From: Funiculus sociatus GB2-C1
GTDB taxonomy: Bacteria; Cyanobacteriota; Cyanobacteriia; Cyanobacteriales; FACHB-T130
Reading direction: 5' to 3'
DNA length: 35,277 bases
Assembly: GCF_039962115.1 (NCBI RefSeq)
Contig: NZ_JAMPKJ010000060.1
Location: 1-35,277 of the forward strand
In this document: piece after piece, positions 23,647 through 31,296 of the stretch
Layout of the letters: the number at the start of each line of letters is the position of its first letter
Numbering within the stretch: the stretch's first letter is position 1
Position numbers and translations under genes: made by a program
The notes under the pieces: model-generated
What the model was told of the DNA's origin: nothing
Databases searched by the model: none
The model's input: only the letters and a program-made list of their open reading frames with translations

Positions 23647-23781
23647 GATCGTTCAACGACATCATTTTGATGGCGTTCATGGGGTAATCAATTATTTTAA
23701 CGCTATTAGCACCCCAAAACCCTTACCAGGAAAGCGTTTCAAGGGCATTCGTTCAAAGTTTTCATTAGTAGTCAACGATCG
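23647..23781. repeat. 135-bp direct repeat, copy A
   Basis: It starts GATCGTTCAACG and ends GTCAACGATCG, is the same length as copy B at 24187-24321 without gaps, and has 19 mismatches by hand count. It contains one iteron core (23674). The longest shared blocks are in the middle (TTAACGCTATTAGCACCCC). The ends carry inverted CGATCGTT/AACGATCG words. Confidence 0.8.
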
Positions 23782-23822
23782 CCGTGCCGCACGGTCTAAA
23801 AATCCCCTAAATTGTCCAGCTC

Positions 23823-23886
23823 ACACCCCATGAAAGAACGTTAAAGTTGTGCGTTCATGGGGTGTCCTCGCGTTCATGGGGTGTCC
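23823..23886. repeat. three further iteron copies, one inverted
   Basis: ACACCCCATGAA at 23823-23834 is the inverted form; CGTTCATGGGGTGTCC occurs directly at 23852-23867 and 23871-23886 with the same 19-bp step as the main array. They overlap the 3' end of rusA. Confidence 0.7.
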
Positions 23887-24235
23887 AAACTGTTGAAAGC
23901 AATTCCACCCAGCAACCCTGTTGTTTTTTTACTTGATACTCCACAGTCAGCCAAGGCACGCAGGTGATACGGTCATCAAGCAAAATGCCGCTTGACACTA
24001 GAGCGTCCAAAACAGAACCAGCTAGATTGTCTAGATCGCCTCTATGCGCCCCTTGAAGCTGAATCTTAACGCCTGCTCTTGAGATGGGGAAGCCCAGAGC
24101 GATCGCTGTTGATTGGGCTGGTAAGAATTGTTTTCTTATTACCACATGAGAGCGGACGCGATCGCGCCTTTGAAACAGCACAGGGCGATCGTTCAACGCC
24201 ACCTTTTCAACGTCGTTCATGGGTTCATCAGTCAT
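23855..24235 (-). CDS. rusA: RusA-like Holliday junction resolvase
   Basis: 126 residues, the usual RusA size. The catalytic pattern is clear: D67-x-D69-N-L, then D88 in L-L-D-D-R-I, spaced exactly as Asp70/72/91 of E. coli RusA as I recall it, with A-G-S-V-L-D-A-L between. RusA cleaves four-way junctions and is common on phages and plasmids, where it may resolve recombination or replication intermediates. Its start (ATG 24235) lies inside repeat copy B and its last codons lie in iterons, so the gene is wedged in the origin-like region. It is on the same strand as the primase-helicase, 152 bp downstream of it. Confidence 0.85.
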   Translation of the reverse strand: MTDEPMNDVEKVALNDRPVLFQRRDRVRSHVVIRKQFLPAQSTAIALGFPISRAGVKIQLQGAHRGDLDNLAGSVLDALVSSGILLDDRITCVPWLTVEYQVKKQQGCWVELLSTVWTPHEREDTP

Positions 24236-24321
24236 CTTAACGCTATTAGCACCCCAAAAGCCTTACCAAGAAAGCGTTTCAGGGGCATTCGTTCAAAGAT
24301 GTCGTTAGTGGTCAACGATCG
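24187..24321. repeat. 135-bp direct repeat, copy B
   Basis: It is the partner of 23647-23781, exactly 540 bp away. It contains the rusA start codon and 5' leader and a degenerate iteron core at 24214. Its sequence downstream of the repeat is unrelated to that after copy A. Confidence 0.8.
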
Positions 24322-24387
24322 TTCTGTACTGTTTAAAGGGTCATCGGTTATCAATGAACCTTTATTTTTAGGATTGTCCCTTAAAAA

Positions 24388-27300
24388 TCACCCTAGTAGA
24401 AGCCACTCGCTTGACCCGCGCAGCTCCACAACTCGCCCATCATCTACTAGCTGGAATGTCCAACCCATCCTCGCTGGCGGCGCTGGGTGCGATGTCAGCA
24501 CAGCATCGCACCAAGTATAAGTAGGGTCTACTTCAGTTCCACCAATCTGCTTAACCTTACAAAGCGTTCCGGGCTGGGCAGCTTCCCGCGCTTGCTCCAT
24601 CATTGTCATCAACTCACTGCGGCGATTGGTCGGAATCGCAAGCCAAACGCGGCGCTTTTGATATTCATCTAGGACGGCGGCAAATGCTGCCATCAACATA
24701 TGCAATTCAACGCCATCCGAAGCGCGTTGGAGGTCTTTGGCACATTCTTCAATTTCCTTGGCATCGTCGGGCGTTGCAGTCGAAATCGTAGCTGGTGAAG
24801 GATGGGGTGAAGGATGGAGTGAAGGGTTGAAACCTTCTCCAGCCGTACTGTTGACAGGTGGTGAAGGATTGTCCACTGCTACATTGCTATCAGTTAAAGC
24901 AATTTCTGTTTGCACAACAGTCATTAACTCATTTTCTTTTTTTTCTGAGTTGGTGATTTTTCCTTCACCATCCTTCAAAATCTTGCCCTGTAACGATTCT
25001 GACCCTTCACCGTATCCTTCACCGTATCCTTCACTACCCTTCACCGCCTGAAAAAGCCTGTAATCGTATGTCGGTATATCGCGATCGCCATCGTTGCGAA
25101 GTCGAAGCCCTTGAATGGCATTCCCCGTCTTTTGGTGAACCTTCTGAACTTCCTTCCACCCTAAAATCGATTGGCAAAGTTCTAGTAGGTCGGGGCTGAA
25201 GTTCTTCGAGGCACGAGGTGAAGTCCCAGAACCTCGGCAGTAAGTATGGTAATCGCCGTAAAGCGTCCTGCTGTCCTCTGAATTGTTGCCGATTGGTGTT
25301 ATCGCCAAGCGATCGCGGATAACTCGGTCATTCAACCAGGCTGCAACACTGTTTGTTCTGATGCAGTTTTCCCAGAACTGCTGATCTACTTCGGGCGTTG
25401 CTTCAAGTCCCATCAATACTTGTGTGACACGCTCGGAAGGGATGTTCAGCAGATGATTTGTAAATCCTGCCAGTTCAGACTGAAACTCTGCATTAAGATC
25501 ACGTCGCTGGCTGGGTGATGTCGTCGCATTCAAGGGAACTGTAACTACCCGGCGAGTCATGCCGCTGCTGGAATCTCCTGTAAAAACTGGGAAGTTGGAG
25601 CTGACGATTACCATGCCGTCGTACCGAAATTGAAACGCCTGCTTACCCTTAATTTCTCCCCTCAGCCAGTCTCCACCGATTAGGCTCTTGAATTTCCCTA
25701 ACTGCTTCACTCCCCGATCTTCGTCCCAAAAAAGAACCAATCGCTTCTTAAAAGCATTGACCATTTCAAACTTGTTCGATGTCAGGTCTTCGAGGGTGCT
25801 GGAATGGCAATTTTGAGCGCCAATTAAGTCAACTAGCAGCCTCATAAAAGTGCCTTTTCCGCTGCCTCCCAGCCCGATCAAGTGAACGAATTTCTGAAGG
25901 TCTGCGCGTCCAAGTAGAACAGCATTTGCAAAGCAGATCAGGATCTCTTTCAACTTGGCATTCCCCCCTGTCGCATGAGTCAGGAAGGCATCAATACCAG
26001 TCCAATCAGTAGCCTTTGAATCGTGGCATCGTGTCAGCGCCCAAGTGAATCGATAACTAGGACAATGTGGCAACAATTCACCCGCCGCCAAGTCTAGAAC
26101 ACCGTCTTGAAACGGCAGCAGTTTGTTAGGAGCTGGCTCTACCCATCGCCGCTGCATCAATTGGCATCGTAGGTTTTTTACGATGTTTGTTATGAAACTG
26201 TAGGAGCCATAGCCCGATATGCCCCATCCTCGGATGATGCCATGAATAACAGATTCAATGTATTCGTCACTTTCTGCTGTCCAGACTCCCGGAAGCTCCG
26301 ACTCGTAAAGCATCCAGGTTTTTGACTCGTTGTTAAAAAGAAGGCGATCACGGTACTTTTCAGCAATCTCGTCGGCTATTTTGTCCGCTTTCCGCGACTG
26401 GCGATCGCCGCGATCATTCTGACTGTCACCTTCATCTTCCTCCTCCGTCCAAGCGTTTATTTCCGCCTCGCGTTCGGCAACTGCTGCGTGAATTTGTTGT
26501 TCTAGTCGTGTGATAAATTCGGGTGCATCCATCACTTGCAAAATTTCAACGATATCGTGTTTTTCATCTAGATCGCTGTAAATTTTTACCGGGTTAATGG
26601 CAATGCAAGGCAGTCCAGCCAGGGCGCATCCTTCCTCAACTGCCTTAAGCTTCTTGAATCCTGTGTCGTCAATGTCGTGTAGAAAAACTAGGATTACTCC
26701 TAAATCTTTTAGCGATTGAGCCATACTCAGGATTGCTGAATCTGTCCAGCTACCACCCTGGAGGCTAATTGCCGCGAGTCCTGCCCCCCTTGCAGCTTCT
26801 ACGCACTTTTCACCCTCGACAAGTAGCAGCGCCTTGACTTCGCCTTCTGTTGCCGAGATAGCTTCTAGCGCCTCATCAAATCTGTAAGGATTCCAAGGAC
26901 GATCGCCTTTAACCCAATGCTCAACGCCTTCGCTGTCGCGGTGCCAGGGCGTGAATCTTTTTATGCGCCCTTTCTCGGAGTCATGCCACTCTTTGCGGAT
27001 AGTCCACTGGTGATCAGAATAGTCATATCGAATTTCAACAACTTCGCCGTGAGTGCGATCACGTCGCCGTGTTGGTTCTGGGGAATCAGTTGCAGGTGCT
27101 GCCAGCTTAACAAGATTAATCCCCCCTTCCGGTATTGGCGGCGGAACTGGGGCAGGCTGGCGCTTGGGTGTATGAATAACTTTAGGGAAGCGATCGCCGC
27201 TTTGCTTCTGGTTCAATGGTGCGATTGTTTCCCGGATAAGCGCAGAATCGCACTGATTTGTCCAACATTTGTAAGCGCCTTGATGCTTACCTTGCAACGA

Positions 27301-27420
27301 AACTGTCATCTTTCCGGCACAGATCGGGCAATCGTAAATGCCCTTTTCCGCCTTTCCCGCGCGTGGCGTTAACTTGTTCAAATGATCGAGAATACTGAAT
27401 TTCGATTGTGTAAAAACCAT
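24388..27420 (-). CDS. plasmid replication primase-helicase (P4-type, SF3)
   Basis: 1010 residues. A zinc finger (C-P-I-C ... C-W-T-N-Q-C, about 31-57) and a TOPRIM-like segment (L-L-L-V-E-G-E-K at 198-205, L-H-D-I-D-D-T-G at 247-254) make up the primase part. A D5-type helical part precedes the SF3 helicase: Walker A G-L-G-G-S-G-K-G-T at 516-524, Walker B L-V-L-F-W-D-E-D at 561-568 and motif C V-I-V-S-S-N-F at 604-610. The C-terminal 350 residues include a linker (about 780-880) of short Gly/Glu and His/Pro/Ser repeats and an unidentified terminal domain. It would prime and unwind DNA at the element's origin. A 100-codon ORF ends 36 bp upstream and rusA follows downstream, so they may form one leftward replication operon. 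Confidence 0.9.
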   Translation of the reverse strand: MVFTQSKFSILDHLNKLTPRAGKAEKGIYDCPICAGKMTVSLQGKHQGAYKCWTNQCDSALIRETIAPLNQKQSGDRFPKVIHTPKRQPAPVPPPIPEGGINLVKLAAPATDSPEPTRRRDRTHGEVVEIRYDYSDHQWTIRKEWHDSEKGRIKRFTPWHRDSEGVEHWVKGDRPWNPYRFDEALEAISATEGEVKALLLVEGEKCVEAARGAGLAAISLQGGSWTDSAILSMAQSLKDLGVILVFLHDIDDTGFKKLKAVEEGCALAGLPCIAINPVKIYSDLDEKHDIVEILQVMDAPEFITRLEQQIHAAVAEREAEINAWTEEEDEGDSQNDRGDRQSRKADKIADEIAEKYRDRLLFNNESKTWMLYESELPGVWTAESDEYIESVIHGIIRGWGISGYGSYSFITNIVKNLRCQLMQRRWVEPAPNKLLPFQDGVLDLAAGELLPHCPSYRFTWALTRCHDSKATDWTGIDAFLTHATGGNAKLKEILICFANAVLLGRADLQKFVHLIGLGGSGKGTFMRLLVDLIGAQNCHSSTLEDLTSNKFEMVNAFKKRLVLFWDEDRGVKQLGKFKSLIGGDWLRGEIKGKQAFQFRYDGMVIVSSNFPVFTGDSSSGMTRRVVTVPLNATTSPSQRRDLNAEFQSELAGFTNHLLNIPSERVTQVLMGLEATPEVDQQFWENCIRTNSVAAWLNDRVIRDRLAITPIGNNSEDSRTLYGDYHTYCRGSGTSPRASKNFSPDLLELCQSILGWKEVQKVHQKTGNAIQGLRLRNDGDRDIPTYDYRLFQAVKGSEGYGEGYGEGSESLQGKILKDGEGKITNSEKKENELMTVVQTEIALTDSNVAVDNPSPPVNSTAGEGFNPSLHPSPHPSPATISTATPDDAKEIEECAKDLQRASDGVELHMLMAAFAAVLDEYQKRRVWLAIPTNRRSELMTMMEQAREAAQPGTLCKVKQIGGTEVDPTYTWCDAVLTSHPAPPARMGWTFQLVDDGRVVELRGSSEWLLLG

Positions 27421-27456
27421 TTAAAAATTCCCTCAACTCTTTGCTGTGGCGGTCGT

Positions 27457-27759
27457 TTAGTTGAATGTTTGTGTTGCGGCGATCAAAAATATTTGCGTAG
27501 CTGGATCGCGGTAGCTTGCGTCTTCTAGAATGCTCAGGCAGTCACTAAGTGAGCGCCTGTTGATCGCCCGTCGCAATTGGTTTTGGAGGGAATTTGGATG
27601 GTCAGAAGGTAGTGGCGATCCCTTTGTTGGAGCGTACAGCGATCGCGCTTTGGAGGAAACTACGGTTTTCCGAGCGGATAACCGTGTTATAACTGTAACG
27701 GGTGACAGATTTGCAAATGGCTGCTTTGCAAATGTTTGCTTTACGGGAATGTCAGACAT
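27457..27759 (-). CDS. small hypothetical protein upstream of the primase-helicase
   Basis: 100 residues (M-S-D-I-P-V-K-Q-T-F). A basic, Ser-rich N-terminal half is followed by a helical end with L-R-R-A-I-N-R-R-S-L-S-D-C-L. No family is recognised. It ends 36 bp before the primase-helicase start on the same strand, which supports reality; the lack of a clear ribosome binding site and an overlapping ORF on the other strand (27530-27865) argue against. Within it TTTGCAAAT occurs twice (27709-27718 and 27725-27733). Confidence 0.4.
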   Translation of the reverse strand: MSDIPVKQTFAKQPFANLSPVTVITRLSARKTVVSSKARSLYAPTKGSPLPSDHPNSLQNQLRRAINRRSLSDCLSILEDASYRDPATQIFLIAATQTFN

Positions 27760-27852
27760 AAAATTAGATCAATTAGTAGATCCACTGCGCCCGGTTTCGC
27801 TGCTGGAAACTTTGAAGACCGAGCGCGTGGGTGTGCAAGAAAGAAAACGGAA

Positions 27853-27884
27853 GAAACCCCGGTAGCCTTATGCTGCTGGGGTTT
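27853..27884. terminator. hairpin at the end of the small RHH gene
   Basis: AAACCCC (27853-27859) pairs with GGGGTTT (27877-27883), with further partial pairing inside, followed by T on the plus side. It overlaps the stop of the RHH gene at 27868 and may stop traffic from both sides. Confidence 0.55.
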
Positions 27885-28041
27885 TGCCTTTTTGGGCTAC
27901 AAAATCGCGCCAGTATTTCTCAAGTGCGCGGCGAGTAACCTCGGATTTAGAACGCCCGATATGATCAGACATTATTTTTAAGTGCTGGAATTCGGAGTTG
28001 TTCAATCGCTGGGTGAACCTTATCTGTCGAATTTCTTTCAT
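27868..28041 (-). CDS. small ribbon-helix-helix protein
   Basis: 57 residues from ATG 28041; an upstream in-frame TTG at 28068 is less likely. RHH pattern: strand R-Q-I-R-F-T-Q-R-L, helix N-S-E-F-Q-H-L-K-I-M-S-D-H-I, turn G-R-S, helix K-S-E-V-T-R-R-A-L-E-K-Y-W. Such proteins repress their own promoter or act in partition and copy control. It sits between the primase-helicase group and the DnaA-box-like sites. Confidence 0.75.
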   Translation of the reverse strand: MKEIRQIRFTQRLNNSEFQHLKIMSDHIGRSKSEVTRRALEKYWRDFVAQKGKTPAA

Positions 28042-28126
28042 TTTTAGTCGGACTTCTAATTTAGACAAGTATAGCCGATGGATCGCTAAGCGATCGCCGC
28101 AGCGCGACTTTCAGGCAAAAATAAAC

Positions 28127-28148
28127 TTTTTCCATAGACTTATCAACA
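28127..28148. promoter_or_regulatory. DnaA-box-like pair
   Basis: TTTTCCATA (28127-28135) and TTATCAACA (28140-28148) each differ by one base from the DnaA box consensus TTWTNCACA, in tandem, in an A/T-rich stretch between two RHH genes. This may be part of a replication origin. Confidence 0.45.
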
Positions 28149-28338
28149 GGTTTTCAACGCATCAATGAATAAATGACAGCAAAAAGCATCTCACTTTGCC
28201 ACTGTTGGAGGTGCAAGGGGGGAGTAAATTGTCATACATTATTGGAAAAACTAACACTTATTAAGTTTATTGAAGGCGAAGCCTGCTACCTAAGTGATCG
28301 CCTAATCACTTGCTCAACCCTCCGCATAACAAGGCTCA

Positions 28339-28548
28339 TTACCCTTTCCCCTTATCTGGGGAGGGGTTTTCTTTATCTTTTTGGCGTTGCTTTGCTGCCT
28401 GAGATGCCAGATAACTCAACAAATTTGCAAGGCTGCGCTCCTCCTCTTCCGCCCATTCTGAAAGGATTTTATGCACATCTTCGCTTAGTGTGATCGTGGT
28501 TCGTAGCCTGTTGCCCATTAGGTCGTCCAGTTCGCTTGTATTTGCCAT
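28339..28548 (-). CDS. ribbon-helix-helix protein next to parM
   Basis: 69 residues. RHH pattern: strand R-L-R-T-T-I-T-L, helix E-D-V-H-K-I-L-S-E-W-A-E, turn E-E-R-S, helix L-A-N-L-L-S-Y-L-A, then a Lys-rich tail. It is divergent from parM, with the helically phased repeats (28595-28670) between them, so it may bind these and regulate the partition genes. A plus-strand hairpin (ACCC...GGGGTTTT, 28341-28370) overlaps its 3' end. Confidence 0.75.
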   Translation of the reverse strand: MANTSELDDLMGNRLRTTITLSEDVHKILSEWAEEEERSLANLLSYLASQAAKQRQKDKENPSPDKGKG

Positions 28549-28594
28549 CGATCATATCCTTTCGTCGGTTTATAAAGATTTTTGGCACCAATTT

Positions 28595-28670
28595 ATGCCA
28601 CTGGCATTACTGTATGCTACTTTATATAACAACAGCCAATTAATGCCACTAGCAACCAAAAGATGACACC
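28595..28670. promoter_or_regulatory. candidate centromere / operator repeats upstream of parM
   Basis: ATGCCACT (28595), ATGCTACT (28614), ATGCCACT (28643) and ATGACACC (28663) share one orientation, spaced 19, 29 and 20 bp, close to whole DNA turns. TGGCA words in opposite orientation lie between. A TGCGCC/GGCGCA dyad follows at 28701-28720. A direct-repeat site upstream of an actin-type partition operon is the usual parC arrangement. Confidence 0.55.
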
Positions 28671-28755
28671 AACAGGCATCATGCTGTCTGAAGTGTCAAT
28701 TGCGCCCAAAACTAGGCGCAGCAACGCTTACACCTAAGAATGAGTAAAAATAACC

Positions 28756-29796
28756 ATGCAAACGACCGACCGAATTTTGACAACTCCTGCCAGTTCTCCC
28801 CCAGTTCTGGCAACGGGCTACGACTGCGGTAATGGTAGTGTCAAACTAATAGTTGATAACTCTGAAGTCCTTATTCCGTCGTACTTTGCGGCGTTGCACA
28901 GTGAAATTTACGACGTTATCGAATCCAAGCAAGGATCTCTAATTGAATATTTAGGCGGCGATCGCGCTGACCTCGTTGGACAAAAGTGGCTAACAGGTAA
29001 TGTTGCCTATCAAGTTAACCCTCAAGGGCATCAGCGGACTGTTGACGACTTAAACGGGAAAGTCCATTTAGCGCTGCAATTACTGTTAGGCGCACTGGGA
29101 ACTATGCAGCATCGTTCTAAGTGGAATTTGTCGATTGTTTGTTCGATTCAGGATGCTCAGGCGCTAGGCGGCGAATTGTCGAAAGCGATCGCAGGACGGC
29201 ACAATATCCGCGTCAACAATAAAGGTGTGACCTCGGTTGAAGTTGCCGTTAGTGCAGTGCTAGAAGAGGGCAGCGGCGCAGTTGTTTCGGCGCTTGCTTC
29301 CGGACTGATTCAGCCAAAAACGCAGAACATTGTCTTGGACTTTGGCGGCGGTACAACCATCGCTTCTGTGTTTGCACCGGGCGGAAAATTAATCACCCGA
29401 AAAGTTACACGAGGGGGCGTTGATTGTCTGATTGAAGCTATCGCCAAAAACCTTAATACACGTCGCCAACTGCTGAAGGAAGCCGACAGGCATCTAATAC
29501 GACTTGGTATCGAAAACCAGTCTTTTCAATATGGGAAAACTAACTGGAACTTCCGTGATGTTTATAACACTGAACTTAAACCTTGGGTCGTCGCAAATCT
29601 TGCTACAGCGCTTAAAAGTGTTGAAGCTTGGCGCGATCAATCTGACTCAATTATTGCAATCGGCGGTGGTTCTCAGCTACCGACAATCAACACATTGCTG
29701 GGCATTCAGAACATTGTTACTAGCTACGATGCGGTTTGGCTAAACTGCCGAGGGCTGCAACGTTTGGCAGGAATCAAACTGCGGAGGGCTGCGTGA
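28756..29796 (+). CDS. parM: ParM-like actin-family plasmid segregation ATPase
   Basis: 346 residues. Actin-fold nucleotide sites are present: phosphate 1 G-Y-D-C-G-N-G-S-V-K at about 21-30, phosphate 2 L-D-F-G-G-G-T-T at about 194-201, and adenosine motif I-A-I-G-G-G-S-Q at about 306-313. ParM filaments push sister plasmids apart after binding ParR at a centromere. The stop shares one base with the ATG of the next gene (TGATG), the normal parM-parR coupling. Repeats upstream could be the centromere. Confidence 0.88.
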   Translation: MQTTDRILTTPASSPPVLATGYDCGNGSVKLIVDNSEVLIPSYFAALHSEIYDVIESKQGSLIEYLGGDRADLVGQKWLTGNVAYQVNPQGHQRTVDDLNGKVHLALQLLLGALGTMQHRSKWNLSIVCSIQDAQALGGELSKAIAGRHNIRVNNKGVTSVEVAVSAVLEEGSGAVVSALASGLIQPKTQNIVLDFGGGTTIASVFAPGGKLITRKVTRGGVDCLIEAIAKNLNTRRQLLKEADRHLIRLGIENQSFQYGKTNWNFRDVYNTELKPWVVANLATALKSVEAWRDQSDSIIAIGGGSQLPTINTLLGIQNIVTSYDAVWLNCRGLQRLAGIKLRRAA

Positions 29797-30065
29797 TGTC
29801 AAAGACCTCTTCTGAGCGCGTGTCAATTAGGCAGCATCACCTCGATTACCTTAAAACTTTCGGGCAAGCGCTAGGGACTTCCGACTTGACCGAAGTCGTG
29901 AATCACGTTTTAAATTGTCATCGCCTAGGCTGCGGAAATGTGCCAACAAATCCCAACCAAAACTCGGTTCAAACGTTGCCGAAAAGTCAGCCAGAAGCGC
30001 AAGTTAAAGCAGCAACCGATGATGATCTAATTGATGCTTTGGGAGACTTGTTAACTGCTGCGTAA
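29796..30065 (+). CDS. ParR-like RHH adaptor
   Basis: 89 residues from ATG 29796, overlapping the parM stop by one base; an in-frame upstream start at 29736 would lie inside parM. The N-terminal half fits an RHH fold (R-V-S-I-R-Q-H-H-L-D-Y-L, F-G-Q-A-L-G, D-L-T-E-V-V-N-H-V-L). The C-terminal tail ends D-D-D-L-I-D-A-L-G-D-L-L, a short acidic helix like the ParM-binding tail of ParR proteins. Position and layout support ParR; similarity by sequence alone is weak. Confidence 0.7.
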   Translation: MSKTSSERVSIRQHHLDYLKTFGQALGTSDLTEVVNHVLNCHRLGCGNVPTNPNQNSVQTLPKSQPEAQVKAATDDDLIDALGDLLTAA

Positions 30066-30114
30066 TGCGATTGATTATCAGGGTTGCATTTGAAAACAGT
30101 AATAGGTCTTGAAG

Positions 30115-30408
30115 ATGCAACAGCAAGAAACTCCCTACGTTCGCCCTATGCCAAAGTTCGAGCTTTGGGAACCCGCTTTAGTGGTTAAAGAAGATGGAGG
30201 ATACGTAATTAACAGGATTGTCATCGTAACGGGTATTTTTTATTCTCAGAAAAGCTTCGATCAACCCCTCCCAAAAAGACCAGTATGGTCGTATTTTGTT
30301 CGTTTTTCTGAGCGCGATGATCTGCATATCGACTTTCTCCATGAAGAGGATCTGCAAAAATTCCCGCCTTTTTCTCAACCTGATGACAACGATCTCGATG
30401 ATGAATAA
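30115..30408 (+). CDS. small uncharacterised protein
   Basis: 97 residues from ATG 30115. Beta-rich centre (Y-V-I-N-R-I-V-I-V-T-G-I-F-Y) with W-S-Y-F-V-R-F and an acidic end. No family recognised. First of a run of small rightward genes downstream of the par genes. Confidence 0.6.
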   Translation: MQQQETPYVRPMPKFELWEPALVVKEDGGYVINRIVIVTGIFYSQKSFDQPLPKRPVWSYFVRFSERDDLHIDFLHEEDLQKFPPFSQPDDNDLDDE

Positions 30409-30495
30409 AGTTTTTTGTCAGTAACCAGCGGTTCTAGTTTACGAGGCTTGTACCGCTGGCACTGGCTCCCACCAAAGTAAGGAGACATTTCAATA

Positions 30496-30732
30496 ATGAC
30501 ATACGAGCTACAAACTGCAATCCAGCGCCGAATTGACCATAACAGACTTCACGGCGTTGGTTTCGTGGAAGGGCAGATGATGCCACACGGACTTAGCTTA
30601 GAAACTGCCTGCACTCTGGCTGAGTTTTGGGTGCAGGGCATGAACGACGAAGCGCGATCGCTCATTGAAACACTTCCCCAGGCTGAGATAGTCCAGCGCA
30701 TATACAATCGCGTAGCGGGGATTGCCAGATGA
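30496..30732 (+). CDS. small uncharacterised helical protein
   Basis: 78 residues. AAGGAGA lies 13-19 nt upstream of the ATG. It is mainly helical with L-E-T-A-C-T-L-A-E-F-W-V-Q and V-Q-R-I-Y-N-R-V-A. Its stop overlaps the next gene start by 4 bp (ATGA), so translation is coupled. Function unknown. Confidence 0.7.
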   Translation: MTYELQTAIQRRIDHNRLHGVGFVEGQMMPHGLSLETACTLAEFWVQGMNDEARSLIETLPQAEIVQRIYNRVAGIAR

Positions 30733-31073
30733 AATCACCAACTAATCAAAACCCCTGGATAACTTACACAGTAGTCACCCAATCTGGCACGACATTCACC
30801 CATTTCACCAAGCTAGGAAATCTCGACGAAGCACAAGCGGAATGGGAGCAAGAGTTTAACCAGAAAGCCACCAGCATCATGCTTGATGCTTATGACAGTG
30901 AACCTGATTTTTCTGACTGGTTTGAAGACGATGACAGTGAACCTGATTTTTCTGACTGGCTTGAAGTTGTTCCGCAAGTCGAGTATCACGTTTCAGAGCT
31001 GATTGAAGACCGAGCCTGGTACGAAGACTTTTTAGCAGAAGTTCAGAAGATGAATGAGGAAACAGAGGCATGA
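30729..31073 (+). CDS. small acidic protein with an internal 13-residue duplication
   Basis: 114 residues, very acidic. Y-D-S-E-P-D-F-S-D-W-F-E-D is followed directly by D-D-S-E-P-D-F-S-D-W-L-E, from a 29-bp exact DNA repeat at 30892-30920 and 30931-30959. The N-terminal part has W-I-T-Y-T-V-V-T. It starts within the ATGA overlap of the preceding gene and itself overlaps the next start (ATGA at 31070). DNA-mimic-like acidity is suggestive only. Confidence 0.65.
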   Translation: MKSPTNQNPWITYTVVTQSGTTFTHFTKLGNLDEAQAEWEQEFNQKATSIMLDAYDSEPDFSDWFEDDDSEPDFSDWLEVVPQVEYHVSELIEDRAWYEDFLAEVQKMNEETEA

Positions 31074-31240
31074 AAGATAACGATTTTAGCCTCCCAATGG
31101 CACTGCTTTCATGCTTTCTCGGCTGGCAATTATTCGCCACCTATACCCAAGCGCAGAAGCTAAACCAGAAGCTCGGCATCTGCCAGCAGCGAGAACAACG
31201 CACAAACGAAATGATTGATAAACTTCGCCAGTTCAACTAA
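31070..31240 (+). CDS. 56-residue single-pass membrane protein
   Basis: A short frame starting at ATG 31070, overlapping the previous stop (ATGA). It has one hydrophobic segment (L-P-M-A-L-L-S-C-F-L-G-W-Q-L-F-A) and then a coiled-coil-like polar tail with many Q, E, R and K. It is followed by an AAGGAG and the next gene. Role unknown; the tail could pair with the coiled-coil protein downstream. Confidence 0.6.
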   Translation: MKDNDFSLPMALLSCFLGWQLFATYTQAQKLNQKLGICQQREQRTNEMIDKLRQFN

Positions 31241-31296
31241 CAGAAACAATGCCCTCAGATACTACCTGGGGGCTACCAATTCACTAAGGAGAAAAT

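Noticed and set aside
23630-24520. Two plus-strand ORFs with similar protein sequence in the 135-bp repeats
   Set aside because: Their similarity follows from the DNA repeat; they lack ribosome binding sites and the second runs antisense to rusA and the primase-helicase.
27530-27865. 111-codon plus-strand ORF opposite the 27457 gene
   Set aside because: No motif or partner gene; the minus-strand frame fits the replication operon better, though neither is strong.
28173-28493. 106-codon plus-strand ORF
   Set aside because: Overlaps the RHH gene at 28339 antisense and has no motif.
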